Shown: positions 7,513 through 17,404 of the stretch, in pieces
Layout: each line of letters begins with the position of its first letter
Position numbering within the stretch: the stretch's first letter is position 1
Assembly: GCF_042926695.1 (NCBI RefSeq)
Contig: NZ_CP170642.1
Span: 2,108,001-2,172,000, forward strand
DNA: 64,000 nt
Source: Lonepinella koalarum
Lineage (GTDB): Bacteria; Pseudomonadota; Gammaproteobacteria; Enterobacterales; Pasteurellaceae
Direction of reading: 5' to 3'
Notes under the pieces: generated by a model
What the model was told of the DNA's origin: nothing
Database searches by the model: none
The model's input: the letters and a program-made list of their open reading frames with translations, nothing else
Program-made: the position numbers and the translations under genes

Positions 7513-8610
7513 TTATGCAAGATTCTGGGCTTGAATAAATTGTTTAAGCCATGCAATGGCTTTTGCGGTATCAAAATTATAGGTTTCATCAACGCCAGTG
7601 TGAATCCTTAATGGATTTCGTGCCACTAAATAACATTGTGGTATATTTGCTGGCAATAATGGTTTCCAAGCGCTGAGTGTGGGTTCACTATTGGCATGAA
7701 AACTTAACAAAGGTTTATCAAAAGCACAAGCTAAATGTAACGAACCACCATTAACGGCAAACACTAAATCAGCTTTTTTCATTAATGAGAAATATTCAGC
7801 AGCACTCGTTTTGGGCGATAAGTGAATGGTTAAATCAGGGCAGAGTGCTTGCAATTCTTGTTGATAGCGTTCTGCTGCACTTGTAAAACTGACAACAATT
7901 TGGAAAAATTGTGGTTGAGTAATACTTTTATTTAAAATTTCAGCTATCTCAACCGCTGGCACTTCTCTTGAGCTACCTTGCAAACAAAGCAAAATATTGA
8001 TTGATTTAGCAACAATATTGTTGGCTACACAAGATTGCCAATATTTTTGCATTTTTTCATCATTACTAGGTGACGTGTGTACGACTGAATGAGCGGGATT
8101 AAGTGTCGCCATTTTAGCTAGTATAGATTGATTGACATATTTACTAAATAGTACTTTTTCACCTAAATTAGCATTAAAATCAAAATGTTTTACATTGTTA
8201 AAATGGTAATGTTTTTTCTCGTATTTACGGAAAATCATCAGATATTTAGGTGCCGAAATAAGATCCATAATCAGGCTACTCGTATTGAAATTATTTTCAA
8301 AGTCTAATAATAAATCCCATTTTTTACGTTGCTTAAAGCAATTTCCAATCTTTATCTCAATCAATTCGTCAACTACTCCACAAGCCTCAAAAATAGCTCG
8401 ATTGGAGGGGCCAACCCAGACTGCAATTTTTGCCTTAGGATAAATTTGGCGGATTTGTTGCAAATGAGCAGTATGCACACAAGCATCACCAAAAGCGCGA
8501 CCTAATGGGCGAAATAAAATAGATTTTACTTCATGCAAAACGGATTCATGTATTGGATTTTTTCGTCTATTAGGTAAACAAGCCAATAACAAATTTTTAA
8601 ATAGGCTCAT
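7513..8610 (-). CDS. Heptosyltransferase-like glycosyltransferase, GT9 family
   Basis: A 365-residue GT9 protein paralogous to the product at 4406-5473. The N-terminal domain has ILFRPLGRAFGDACVHTAHLQQI, and the C-terminal nucleotide-sugar block reads LVFAVNGGSLHLACAFDKPLLSFH. Asn replaces the Asp that most heptosyltransferases carry in this block (VNGG here against VDSG in the paralogue), which might affect activity. The last residues, ETYNFDTAKAIAWLKQFI, align with the paralogue's C-terminus. It stands alone, divergent from priA. A role in LOS outer-core assembly is inferred from family and neighbours; the acceptor is unknown. Confidence 0.75.
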   Translation of the reverse strand: MSLFKNLLLACLPNRRKNPIHESVLHEVKSILFRPLGRAFGDACVHTAHLQQIRQIYPKAKIAVWVGPSNRAIFEACGVVDELIEIKIGNCFKQRKKWDLLLDFENNFNTSSLIMDLISAPKYLMIFRKYEKKHYHFNNVKHFDFNANLGEKVLFSKYVNQSILAKMATLNPAHSVVHTSPSNDEKMQKYWQSCVANNIVAKSINILLCLQGSSREVPAVEIAEILNKSITQPQFFQIVVSFTSAAERYQQELQALCPDLTIHLSPKTSAAEYFSLMKKADLVFAVNGGSLHLACAFDKPLLSFHANSEPTLSAWKPLLPANIPQCYLVARNPLRIHTGVDETYNFDTAKAIAWLKQFIQAQNLA

Positions 8611-8714
8611 AAAATCATTCTCAAAAAATCGTTCTAAAAATAAAAATTGGGCTGATTATATCTTAAATTTTTCCGCTATAATACTGCTCAATTTTATTCC
8701 ACAGAGAAAAATAA

Positions 8715-10919
8715 ATGCAAATTGTTCGTGCCGCTTTAAATGTTCCGCTCATGCGTTGTTTCGATTACCTCTTACCGCAAAGGGTAAAGGCTCAAATCGG
8801 CGTACGTGTGCTGGTGCCTTTTGGAACAAGAAAATTGGTGGGAGTGGTGACAGAATTGCCCGAACAATCGGATTTTCCACTAGAACAGCTTAAGCAAGTG
8901 ATTGAGGTGCTTGATAAACAATCTATTTTTAGCGAACCGTCTTGGAAATTATTGAATTGGGCATCAAACTATTATCATGCTTCTTTAGGTGAAGTGTTAA
9001 TTTCTGCTTTGCCCGTTAAATTGCGAAATGGCGAAAGTGCGGTGCAAAAATCGAAAATTTTGTGGAAAATCACCGCACTTGGTGAGCAAGCACTTTTATC
9101 TGGTGCATTGAAACAAGCAAAGAAACAGATTGCAGCCTTGCAAGCATTAAGTCAATCTTCGTTAGAAAAAAGCAATAATGAATTTAATTCCGCCATTTGG
9201 TCTGCCTTAAAAGAAAAACAATTTGTCGAAGAAATTGAGCAAGTTGTTGAGATAAAAAGTTGGCAACATAGCTTGGGTGATTTGCCGGTGGCGAAAGCGG
9301 AAAATCGCTTAACGTTAAATAAACAACAGGCGTTAGCGTTTACTCAGGTGCTGTTTCAACAAGGGTTTGCGGCATTTTTGTTAGATGGCGTAACAGGTTC
9401 GGGCAAGACTGAAATTTATTTACAACTGATCGAAGAAACCCTGAAAAAAGATAAGCAAGTTTTAGTGTTAGTGCCTGAAATTGGCTTAACGCCACAAACG
9501 GTGCAACGGTTTCAATCTCGTTTTAATGCGCAAATAGATGTATTGCATTCAAATTTAAACGATACGCAACGTTTAAATGTGTGGCAACGAGCGAAAACGG
9601 GACAAAGTGCGGTGGTCATTGGTACAAGATCGGCGTTGTTCACGCAATTTGCTGATTTAGGGCTGATTATTTTAGATGAAGAACATGATAGTTCTTTCAA
9701 ACAGCAAGACGGCTGGCGTTACCATGCTCGAGATTTGGCGGTGGTGTATGCGAAACAGTTGGATATTCCCGTGTTAATGGGATCCGCAACGCCAAGTTTA
9801 GAAAGTTTAAATAATGTTAATTTAGGTAAATATCAGCATATTTTATTATCTAAACGAGCGGGTAATGCGCTCATGGTTGAATGTCAATTAATTGATTTAA
9901 AAAAGCAAAATGTCATCAATGGATTGTCGGTGGCATTATTAAAGAAAATAGAAGATCATTTGCAAAAAGGCAATCAGGTACTGTTATTTTTAAATCGGCG
10001 GGGTTTTGCACCCGTATTATTATGCCATGAATGTGGTTGGATAGCGGATTGTCAGCATTGTGATAAACCATTAACTTATCATCAACATCAACGTGTTATG
10101 CGATGCCATCATTGTGCTTCACAACGTCCGATTCCACGTCAATGTGCGAAATGTGGTTCAACTAATTTAGTCACTACGGGGCAAGGAACGGAACAGCTAG
10201 AACAGACGCTACAACAGCGTTTCCCCCAATATGGCATTACTCGAATTGACCGAGATAGCACCGCTCGCAAAGGTAAATTAGAAAGTCATTTAAATGATAT
10301 TCAGCAAGGTAAAAGCCAGATTCTAATTGGTACACAAATGTTAGCCAAGGGGCATCATTTTCCGAATGTAACATTGGTCGCATTGATTAATGTGGATAGC
10401 GGTTTGTTTTCCTTAGATTTTCGTGCAGAAGAACGGTTAGCTCAGCTTTATGTGCAAGTAGCAGGGCGTGCAGGACGGGCGGAAAAACAAGGTGAAGTGG
10501 TGTTACAAACCCATTATCCAGAACATCCTTTATTGCAACGTTTATTGCAAGAGGGGTATAACGCCTTTGCGGTAGATGCTTTACACATGCGGCAGGTTAT
10601 GGGCTTGCCACCGTTTAGTTCACAAGCCTTATTTAAGGCACAAAGTCGTAACAGTATCGAAGCAGAGCAATGTTTACAGCAAATTGCCGATTATTTCCAA
10701 CAATGGAAACTGGCTCAAAATCAACCGCACTTGCAGATTTTAGGGGCGATGCCCGCTCCATTTGCCAAAAAAGCCGATCAATTTCGTTGGCAATTATTGT
10801 TACAACATGAAAACCGAGCGATATTACAACAAGCATTACGAGATTTTGACCAGCAAGAAATAGAAAAATCGTGGCAAGTGAGGTTAAATTTGGATGTGGA
10901 TCCGCAAGATCTGTCTTAA
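8715..10919 (+). CDS. priA: Primosomal protein N' (replication restart helicase PriA)
   Basis: A 734-residue 3'-to-5' DNA helicase that recognises stalled forks and loads the replisome (E. coli PriA is 732). An N-terminal DNA-binding domain precedes Walker A GVTGSGKT (residues 225-232) and the DEEH box at 321-324. Four CxxC-type pairs between C437 and C480 bind two zinc ions in the helicase insertion. The helicase C-lobe has GTQMLAKGHHFPNVT and QVAGRAGRAEKQG (motif VI). Two uptake signals lie in the coding sequence near 9039 and 9070. A TATAAT-like box at 8677-8682 precedes the start. Confidence 0.98.
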   Translation: MQIVRAALNVPLMRCFDYLLPQRVKAQIGVRVLVPFGTRKLVGVVTELPEQSDFPLEQLKQVIEVLDKQSIFSEPSWKLLNWASNYYHASLGEVLISALPVKLRNGESAVQKSKILWKITALGEQALLSGALKQAKKQIAALQALSQSSLEKSNNEFNSAIWSALKEKQFVEEIEQVVEIKSWQHSLGDLPVAKAENRLTLNKQQALAFTQVLFQQGFAAFLLDGVTGSGKTEIYLQLIEETLKKDKQVLVLVPEIGLTPQTVQRFQSRFNAQIDVLHSNLNDTQRLNVWQRAKTGQSAVVIGTRSALFTQFADLGLIILDEEHDSSFKQQDGWRYHARDLAVVYAKQLDIPVLMGSATPSLESLNNVNLGKYQHILLSKRAGNALMVECQLIDLKKQNVINGLSVALLKKIEDHLQKGNQVLLFLNRRGFAPVLLCHECGWIADCQHCDKPLTYHQHQRVMRCHHCASQRPIPRQCAKCGSTNLVTTGQGTEQLEQTLQQRFPQYGITRIDRDSTARKGKLESHLNDIQQGKSQILIGTQMLAKGHHFPNVTLVALINVDSGLFSLDFRAEERLAQLYVQVAGRAGRAEKQGEVVLQTHYPEHPLLQRLLQEGYNAFAVDALHMRQVMGLPPFSSQALFKAQSRNSIEAEQCLQQIADYFQQWKLAQNQPHLQILGAMPAPFAKKADQFRWQLLLQHENRAILQQALRDFDQQEIEKSWQVRLNLDVDPQDLS

Positions 10920-11013
10920 TTTCCTCGCCAAATGAACAATAATTGAGTAGAATTAGCGACTATTTAGTCATTTCACTTATCTATCAACATATTATTTATC
11001 GGAATATTATATA

Positions 11014-11829
11014 GTGGCACAGCGTGATTACGCCGCACGTAGCGGTTCAAAAAAGAAGAAATCAGCCAACAAATCTCGGTTATTAGCTATTGCAATTGGT
11101 GTTGTTGTTGCTTTTGTTCTTGCTCTTTATTTATTAAAAGAAAAAGCACCTGAGCCGGTCAAGCAAAATACGCCGTCCGTAGTATCTGAAGCAAAAGACA
11201 AGCATAAGAGTCAATTGCCAAGTAAACTTGAAGAAACCTTTTCTTATATTAAGGAATTAGAAAGCCGTTCTATTACGAATAGCCAACCAGCGCAATTAAG
11301 TGAAGCCCAGAAAGCGGAGTTGAAACGTTTGCAAGAAGAAGAACAGGCGAGACAAGCGGCTTTAGAAAAACTAAAACAGACAGAATCGACAAATATGACC
11401 ATGACCCCAAACGCTGGTGTTCAAGTGGTCGATGCTAAGTTAACGGACAGCGCGACTGAGTCAGCAGTGAGTGATGAAGCCAAATTAACGGCAGAACAAG
11501 AACGAAAAGTCGCAGAACAGAAAAAACTGGCAGATCAACGTAAAAAAGAAGAAGAACGTAAACTTGCTGAACAGAAAAAAGCAGAAAGCAAAAAAGTGGA
11601 TTCAGCAAAATCGGCGGGAAAATTTGGCTTACAATGTGGCGCTTTTAATGATCGTGCGAAAGCAGAAAGTTTACAAGCTCGTTTGGCAATGGCGGGATTA
11701 AATGCACGTATTACCGAAAGCGGTAAATGGAACCGGGTTTTAATTGGACCGATTGGTGATCGCCCCGCAGCAGCATCTGCTCAACAACAAGCAAGTGCTA
11801 TTGCTGGCTGTGTGATAATTGGAATGTAG
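11014..11829 (+). CDS. ftsN: Cell division protein FtsN
   Basis: A 271-residue bitopic inner-membrane protein that triggers septal peptidoglycan synthesis. The cytoplasmic tail MAQRDYAARSGSKKKK matches the FtsA-binding N-terminus of FtsN. One transmembrane helix spans about residues 24-42. A long Lys/Glu/Gln-rich periplasmic linker follows, then a C-terminal SPOR domain at about 203-270 that binds denuded glycan and includes a cysteine pair (QCGAF and AGCVI). The start is GTG. It follows priA by 94 bases, the priA-ftsN order I would expect here, and ends in a strong terminator. Confidence 0.93.
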   Translation: MAQRDYAARSGSKKKKSANKSRLLAIAIGVVVAFVLALYLLKEKAPEPVKQNTPSVVSEAKDKHKSQLPSKLEETFSYIKELESRSITNSQPAQLSEAQKAELKRLQEEEQARQAALEKLKQTESTNMTMTPNAGVQVVDAKLTDSATESAVSDEAKLTAEQERKVAEQKKLADQRKKEEERKLAEQKKAESKKVDSAKSAGKFGLQCGAFNDRAKAESLQARLAMAGLNARITESGKWNRVLIGPIGDRPAAASAQQQASAIAGCVIIGM

Positions 11830-11860
11830 GTCAGAAGACTGAGGTCAGGGGACAGAATAA

Positions 11861-11888
11861 AAAGACAGAAAAAATTTCTGTCTTTTTT
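11861..11888 (+). terminator. Rho-independent terminator of ftsN
   Basis: AAAGACAGAAA (11861-11871) pairs with TTTCTGTCTTT (11875-11885) around an AAA loop and runs into further T residues. Confidence 0.85.
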
Positions 11889-11914
11889 ATTGCTTAATTT
11901 TTGAAAATCATTAA

Positions 11915-11932
11915 AATGAACGAACGTTCATT
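11915..11932. promoter_or_regulatory. Probable AcrR operator
   Basis: AATGAACGAACGTTCATT is an inverted repeat (arms AATGAAC/GTTCATT, 4-base centre) of the size and style bound by TetR-family dimers. It lies about 80 bases before acrR, the first gene of acrRAB, so autoregulation of the whole operon is the natural inference. Confidence 0.6.
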
Positions 11933-11957
11933 CACTGGAGAGGAGAGTGGATTTGGC

Positions 11958-11980
11958 AAATCAGTAGAAGTTACTGATTT
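11958..11980. promoter_or_regulatory. Second inverted repeat in the acrR leader
   Basis: AAATCAGTA (11958-11966) and TACTGATTT (11972-11980) form a perfect 9-bp palindrome with a 5-base centre, followed by a T-rich run. It could be a second operator half, an attenuator hairpin, or simply a leader structure. Sequence alone does not decide. Confidence 0.45.
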
Positions 11981-12011
11981 ATTTGTTTTTTAGCTAAACA
12001 AAGTGATTTTT

Positions 12012-12584
12012 ATGCAAAATTCTGAACTAGATATGGTAGAGCAAATTTTTATCGCAACAGAAAAGTTAATGGCGGAATATGGTTTGCCTTACTTATCTAT
12101 GCATAAAATTGCTAAAGAAGCCAAAATATCTGCTGGCACAATTTATATTTATTTTAAAAGTAAAGAAGAATTGTTAGAGCAATTTGCGAGGCGAGTGTTT
12201 TCCAATTTTCAACGGGAAATCGCACGAAATTTTGATGAAACCAAGCCTTTTTTTGAGCAGTATCGACAAATGTGGAAAAATATTTGGTCCCATTTGTTAA
12301 AAAATCAAATGATGGTGGCGAATATACATCAATATAGAGCCTTACCTAAATTTAATGAAATTTGTCAGGAATTGGATAAACAAAATCTATGGACGAATTT
12401 TTGTACTAAAGCAAAACAGGCTGGTGAAGTATGTGATTTACCCACCGATGTATTGTTTTCTATCAGTTTAGAAAGTGCGATGAAATTGTCATTTAGAGCG
12501 TTAGACTCTGCTGTCAAAGAGCCCCTTTCTGATGATACCTTAGAAATGATTATTGAAAGAACTTGGCGTTCTATTCAAAAATAA
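12012..12584 (+). CDS. acrR: TetR/AcrR-family repressor of the efflux operon
   Basis: A 190-residue regulator. Its N-terminal helix-turn-helix reads LSMHKIAKEAKISAGTIYIYFKSKEELL, typical of TetR repressors. The remaining helical domain would bind the inducing drug. It is the first gene of a three-gene acrR-acrA-acrB unit (30-base gap to acrA) and is preceded by two palindromes, the first a likely operator. The frame extends to a GTG at 12003, but the ATG at 12012 is preferred because AAGTG lies at ribosome-binding distance and the protein begins in the usual way. Confidence 0.85.
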   Translation: MQNSELDMVEQIFIATEKLMAEYGLPYLSMHKIAKEAKISAGTIYIYFKSKEELLEQFARRVFSNFQREIARNFDETKPFFEQYRQMWKNIWSHLLKNQMMVANIHQYRALPKFNEICQELDKQNLWTNFCTKAKQAGEVCDLPTDVLFSISLESAMKLSFRALDSAVKEPLSDDTLEMIIERTWRSIQK

Positions 12585-12614
12585 ATTTAGTTAATTATTT
12601 TACGGAGTTTTTTT

Positions 12615-13811
12615 ATGACCCAAATTGAAAAGAAAAAACCAAAACGTTCCCATGTTTTCTTATTGAAAGTGGGGCTTACTGTGGCGGTGATTGTTTTTGC
12701 TGGCGTAATTGGTATGAATATGCTGAAACAGCATAATATTGCGAGAGCTATGGCAAATGCACCAGAAAATTCAAGTCCAGTAAAAGCGATGGATATTACC
12801 GGCACAGAATGGACACCCGTGATTAAATCCACCGGCCTTGTTCGTCCTAATCAAGGGGCAATGTTAAGTGCGGAAGCTTCTGGCACGGTAAAACGTATTC
12901 TGGTGAAATCTGGTCAAACTGTTAATAAAGGTGATGTCCTTGTTGAATTAGATAACGATGTAGAAATGGCGACCTTACGTGCTACAGAAGCACAATTGCC
13001 CGCTCTTCGTTTGACCTATCAACGTTATGCTAACTTGTTGAAATCTCAATCTGTTTCGCAAACTGAATTTGACAATGCGAAAGCCAATTATGATCAAGTG
13101 GTGGCAACTATTAATTCATTAAAAGCGGCGGTAGAACGTCGTAAAATTGTTGCTCCTTTTGCCGGTAAATTAGGTATCGTTAAAGTAAATGAAGGACAAT
13201 ATATTACCGTCGGTACTGAAATTGTACGTGTTGAAGATAACTCGTCGATGAAAGTTGACTTTGCTATTACACAAAAACGCCTAGAGCAACTTGAAATCGG
13301 TCAAAAAGTGACGGCAACTGCGGATGCCCGTGAAGGTCAAACCTTTGCAGCCCGTATTACTGCCATTGATCCTGCGGTTGATACCTCTACTGGTTTAATT
13401 GATTTACAAGCAACTTTTGAGCCGTCAGATGGTAAAAAATTATTAAGCGGTATGTTTACCCGTTTAAATATTGCCTTACCAACGCAATACGGTCAGATTG
13501 TCGTGCCCCAAGTCGCTATTAGTTACAATATGTACGGTGAATTTATCTATGTACTAGAAGATTTAAACGATGAAGATAAAGAGAAATTAGCGGGTAGTCC
13601 AACCTTAGACAAAACCTATCGTGCTAAACAAATCACCGTTATGACGGAAGATCGCCAAGGTATTTATGCTAAGTTAAAAGCAGGTGATTTAAAACCGGGT
13701 GATAAAATTATTACTGCGGGTACACAACGTATCAGTAACGGTAGTTTAGTGGTCGTTTCTGATGAAAAAGCGGTAGGTACAGAACAACCAGCCGAAAAAA
13801 CTAATATGTAA
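12615..13811 (+). CDS. acrA: RND efflux periplasmic adaptor AcrA
   Basis: A 398-residue membrane-fusion protein that links the AcrB pump to an outer-membrane channel. The N-terminus is a basic stretch followed by one hydrophobic helix (about residues 15-36). It lacks a lipobox, so it is anchored by an uncleaved helix and not by lipid as in E. coli AcrA. The split lipoyl domain is visible as GTVKRILVKSGQTVNKGDVLVELD and IVAPFAGKLGIVKVNEGQYI, with the alpha-hairpin between. Beta-barrel and membrane-proximal domains follow. It has an ACGGAG ribosome site and lies 16 bases before acrB. Confidence 0.93.
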   Translation: MTQIEKKKPKRSHVFLLKVGLTVAVIVFAGVIGMNMLKQHNIARAMANAPENSSPVKAMDITGTEWTPVIKSTGLVRPNQGAMLSAEASGTVKRILVKSGQTVNKGDVLVELDNDVEMATLRATEAQLPALRLTYQRYANLLKSQSVSQTEFDNAKANYDQVVATINSLKAAVERRKIVAPFAGKLGIVKVNEGQYITVGTEIVRVEDNSSMKVDFAITQKRLEQLEIGQKVTATADAREGQTFAARITAIDPAVDTSTGLIDLQATFEPSDGKKLLSGMFTRLNIALPTQYGQIVVPQVAISYNMYGEFIYVLEDLNDEDKEKLAGSPTLDKTYRAKQITVMTEDRQGIYAKLKAGDLKPGDKIITAGTQRISNGSLVVVSDEKAVGTEQPAEKTNM

Positions 13812-13827
13812 TTAAGGATTTAGGTTA

Positions 13828-16800
13828 ATGAAATTCACCGATATTTTTATTAAACGTCCTGTGTTGGCAATTTCGATTAGTTTGCTGATCGTGATTCTCG
13901 GTCTGCAGGCTATTTCAAAATTAGCAGTGCGTGAATATCCGAAGATGACTACTACGGTTTTGACGGTGCAAACCAATTATCCGGGGGCGGATGCGAGCTT
14001 GGTGCAAGCATTGATTACATCTAAACTGGAAGAAGCCATAGCTCAGGCCGATAACATCGACTATTTATCATCTCAAAGTGCACAAAGTTCATCAACGATT
14101 ACGGTTAAAATGAAACTCAACACTGACCCAAGTGCGGCGCTTGCGGATGTGCTGGGGAAAATAAATTCTGTACGTTCCGAATTACCAACGGATATTGAAG
14201 ACCCGACTTTAACATCTTCAACGGGTGGTACGGCGTTAATGTATTTGAGTTTCTCATCTGAACGTTTAGATGCGAGCCAAGTTACCGACTATTTACAACG
14301 TATTGTTAAACCACAACTTTTCACTGTTCAGGGGATTGCCAAACTTGAAATTTACGGTGCGGGCGAATACGCAATGCGTATTTGGTTAGACCCAGAAAAA
14401 ATGGCCGCCCAAAAACTATCAGCAGGTCAGGTTGCTAATGCTTTAGCCAACAACAATATTCAAACCGCAGCAGGTAGTTCAAAAGGGTATTTCAATATTT
14501 ATAAAAACAAAGTGGAAACCACCACGACGACAGTAGAAGAGCTCAGTAATCTCATTGTTTCGTCAGATGGTGATAACCTTGTACGTTTACGTGATATTGC
14601 AACCGTTGAATTAAACTCGGAAGCCGATGACAGCCGTACCAGTGCGAATGGTAAAGATGCGGTAGTATTAGCGGTAGAAACCACTTCTGATGCCAACCCA
14701 TTAGATGTAGCCAATGCCATTTATCCAGTATATGACCAGATTAAAGCGGAGATCCCTGATAGTATTCAAACCAATATTCTTTATGATACCACCACAGCGA
14801 TTAATAGCTCAATCCACGATGTAATCCATACTATCGTGGAAGCCATGGTGATTGTATTAGTGGTCATTCTTCTGTTTTTGGGGTCATTCCGAGCGATTAT
14901 TATTCCAATTATTACTATTCCAATTTCAATCATTGGGGTATTATTCATCCTACAAGGCTTAGGATACTCTATTAACCTGATGACTTTGTTAGCTATGATT
15001 TTAGCTATCGGTTTAGTGGTAGATGATGCTATCGTGGTATTGGAAAACGTGGATCGTCATATTAAAGAAGGGGAAACCCCATTCCGTGCGGCGATTATTG
15101 GTACCCGTGAAATTGCTACCCCGGTAATTTCAATGACCATTGCCTTGGTGGCGGTATATTCTCCAATGGCATTAATGGACGGTATTACAGGTTCATTATT
15201 TAAAGAGTTCGCCCTGACCCTTGCAGGTTCGGTATTTATTTCTGGTATCGTAGCATTAACGCTTTCACCAATGATGTCAGGGGCGTTATTGCGTCATTCT
15301 CACAGTAAGTTTGAAGAGAGAGTGAATAATACCCTAAATAAAGTGACTGAAAGTTATGGACGTTGGTTAAATGTAATAATGGCTTCGCGTAGATCAGTGC
15401 TATTATTCGCTGTCATTATTTTTGCTACAATCCCTGTATTGTTAAATTCACTTTCAAGCGAATTAACGCCAGCGGAAGATAAAGGCGGTTTCTTAGGGGT
15501 GGCATCTGCTCCGTCTCACGTAAACTTAGATTATATGCAAGGGGCAGTGGCTGAGTATGACGCAATTTTACAGGCGTTACCAGAATCAAAATTTTCATTG
15601 ATTATCTCTGGTGTACCGACCACGAACCAAGCGATTATTATTTCTACCTTGAAAGATTGGAAAGAACGTAGCCGTAAACAGCCTGCTATTATGAATGAAT
15701 TAAACCAAAAGGCAGCAGCTATTCCTGAAATTTCTATTTCAAACTTTGCTTTCCCGGAAATTAATACCGGTGAGCAAGGGGCAAGTGTTGGCTTCGTATT
15801 AATGTCACCCGCTGACAATAAGCAGCTTGCTGAAGAGGCTGAGCGTTTCCTTGCGAAAATTCGTGCTTCAGGTAAATTTGTATATGCGGATACGGACTTA
15901 AAATATGAAACCGCTCAGGCGACATTCGCGGTAGATAAAGAGAAAGCCGGTACTTATGGTATCACTATGGCGGATATTTCTGCTACCCTAGGTTACTATT
16001 TAGCAGAAGCAACTATCACCCGTGTGGATATTGAAGGTCGTGGTTATAAAATGATTTCCCAAGTTAAACGTGATAATCGTTTATCACCCGAATCAATGGA
16101 TAAATACTATGTCAGTGCATCGAATGGGGAAAGTGTACCGTTAAGTAGCTTGGTAACTATGACGCTTGAACCGCAGCCAATGTCATTGAACCATTTCAGC
16201 CAGTTAAATGCGGCAACCTTTCAATTAGTTCCGTCGCCAACGTCAACAACAGGGGATGCGGTTGCTTGGTTAAAAGAAGCGGCTAAAGATTTACCGGCAG
16301 GTTATCGTTATGACTTCAAAAGTGAAGCCCGTCAGTTAGAACAAGAAGGTAATTCATTAGTTATTACGTTCGCTCTTGCGGTGGCAATTATTTTCTTAGT
16401 ATTAGCTATCCAATTTGAGAGCTGGCGTGATCCTACGGTGATTCTTGTATCGGTACCTTTAGCATTAAGTGGTGCGTTATTAACCTTAAATGTTCTTTCA
16501 TTATTTGGTGTCGAAGGAGTAACCTTAAATATTTACTCAGAAGTTGGTCTGATTACTTTAGTTGGTCTGATTACCAAACACGGTATCTTAATGTGTGAAG
16601 TGGCAATGGAAGAACAATTACATCGTGGCGCTAGCAGAATTGATGCGATTAAACTTGCGGCTCGCCAACGTTTACGCCCAATCTTAATGACAACCGCAGC
16701 GATGATCGCAGGTCTGGTTCCGCTACTCTACGCAAGCGGTGCAGGTGCAGTAATGCGTTTCAGTATGGGGGTGGTAATCGTAGCAGGTCTTGCTATCGGT

Positions 16801-16917
16801 ACATTATTTACTTTGTTCGTGTTACCTGTAATCTATTCATACCTTGCAAGTGAACACAAACCATTACCAGAATTTGATGAAAATGCACCACGTGTGAGCG
16901 GAGCAAGTCATCATTAA
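13828..16917 (+). CDS. acrB: RND multidrug efflux transporter AcrB
   Basis: A 1029-residue proton/drug antiporter of the inner membrane. It begins MKFTDIFIKRPVLAISIS, the usual first helix of RND pumps. The TM4 proton-relay motif with adjacent aspartates appears as AIGLVVDDAIVVLENVDRH. TM10-12 include GLITKHGILMCEVA and LRPILMTTAAMIAG, and the two large periplasmic porter/docking domains separate helices 1-2 and 7-8. Together with acrA it forms a tripartite pump. No TolC-like channel gene is present in the window, so the outer-membrane partner must be encoded elsewhere. Confidence 0.95.
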   Translation: MKFTDIFIKRPVLAISISLLIVILGLQAISKLAVREYPKMTTTVLTVQTNYPGADASLVQALITSKLEEAIAQADNIDYLSSQSAQSSSTITVKMKLNTDPSAALADVLGKINSVRSELPTDIEDPTLTSSTGGTALMYLSFSSERLDASQVTDYLQRIVKPQLFTVQGIAKLEIYGAGEYAMRIWLDPEKMAAQKLSAGQVANALANNNIQTAAGSSKGYFNIYKNKVETTTTTVEELSNLIVSSDGDNLVRLRDIATVELNSEADDSRTSANGKDAVVLAVETTSDANPLDVANAIYPVYDQIKAEIPDSIQTNILYDTTTAINSSIHDVIHTIVEAMVIVLVVILLFLGSFRAIIIPIITIPISIIGVLFILQGLGYSINLMTLLAMILAIGLVVDDAIVVLENVDRHIKEGETPFRAAIIGTREIATPVISMTIALVAVYSPMALMDGITGSLFKEFALTLAGSVFISGIVALTLSPMMSGALLRHSHSKFEERVNNTLNKVTESYGRWLNVIMASRRSVLLFAVIIFATIPVLLNSLSSELTPAEDKGGFLGVASAPSHVNLDYMQGAVAEYDAILQALPESKFSLIISGVPTTNQAIIISTLKDWKERSRKQPAIMNELNQKAAAIPEISISNFAFPEINTGEQGASVGFVLMSPADNKQLAEEAERFLAKIRASGKFVYADTDLKYETAQATFAVDKEKAGTYGITMADISATLGYYLAEATITRVDIEGRGYKMISQVKRDNRLSPESMDKYYVSASNGESVPLSSLVTMTLEPQPMSLNHFSQLNAATFQLVPSPTSTTGDAVAWLKEAAKDLPAGYRYDFKSEARQLEQEGNSLVITFALAVAIIFLVLAIQFESWRDPTVILVSVPLALSGALLTLNVLSLFGVEGVTLNIYSEVGLITLVGLITKHGILMCEVAMEEQLHRGASRIDAIKLAARQRLRPILMTTAAMIAGLVPLLYASGAGAVMRFSMGVVIVAGLAIGTLFTLFVLPVIYSYLASEHKPLPEFDENAPRVSGASHH

Positions 16918-16933
16918 AACTCGCTAAAAAAAT

Positions 16934-16972
16934 ACCGCACTTTTGTGAAATGCAAAAGTGCGGTTATTTTTT
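16934..16972. terminator. Terminator of acrRAB formed by inverted uptake signals
   Basis: ACCGCACTTTTG (16934-16945) pairs with CAAAAGTGCGGT (16953-16964), followed by TTATTTTTT. It also serves the convergent gene on the minus strand. Confidence 0.85.
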
Positions 16973-16984
16973 CTAAAATATTGT

Positions 16985-17404
16985 TTATTGTTCAGTTTGA
17001 AATAAGTTAGCCAGAGTTTCTGCAGTATGGTTATCCACATCACCACTCGCCCCACTCACGCCAACTGCTCCAATAATTTTATTTTCTATTAACAAAGGTA
17101 TTCCGCCCTGTAATGGTAAAATATTAGGTGTCGCCAGCATGGCAGGTGCACCATTATTCACAAAATCTTCAAATAATTTTGACGGGGCTTTTAAATAAGC
17201 GGCGGTACGCGCTTTGCCGATAGCCACATCAATGGTCACTAAGGATGCGTTATCCATACGCGCAAAAGCAAGCAAATGCCCAGATCGATCCACCACAGCA
17301 ATCGATAAATTTAAGCCTTGTTGAGTAGCAATCTGGATACCTTGTGCAATTAAATGATTAGCTTGTGTAAGGCTAATATCAGATTGAATTGATAAAGTCG
17401 TCAT
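16985..17404 (-). CDS. GlcG/HbpS-family (DUF336) heme-binding-like protein
   Basis: A 139-residue single-domain protein of the GlcG/HbpS family. Family landmarks are LSIAVVDRSGHLLAFARMDNA, the IDVAIGKARTAA helix, and GGIPLLIENKIIGAVGVSGASGDVDNHTA near the C-terminus. Members bind heme or small ligands, and some act as redox sensors. The function here is unknown. There is no signal peptide, so it is cytoplasmic. The start at 17404 is chosen because AAGGA lies 6-10 bases upstream; the frame remains open to 17452. Divergent from mdaB. Confidence 0.8.
   Translation of the reverse strand: MTTLSIQSDISLTQANHLIAQGIQIATQQGLNLSIAVVDRSGHLLAFARMDNASLVTIDVAIGKARTAAYLKAPSKLFEDFVNNGAPAMLATPNILPLQGGIPLLIENKIIGAVGVSGASGDVDNHTAETLANLFQTEQ

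Noticed and set aside
7513..8610. The GT9 gene as waaF or waaC
   Set aside because: Clear waaF and waaC genes exist at 44-46.6 kb, and this protein is closest to the local paralogue at 4406-5473.
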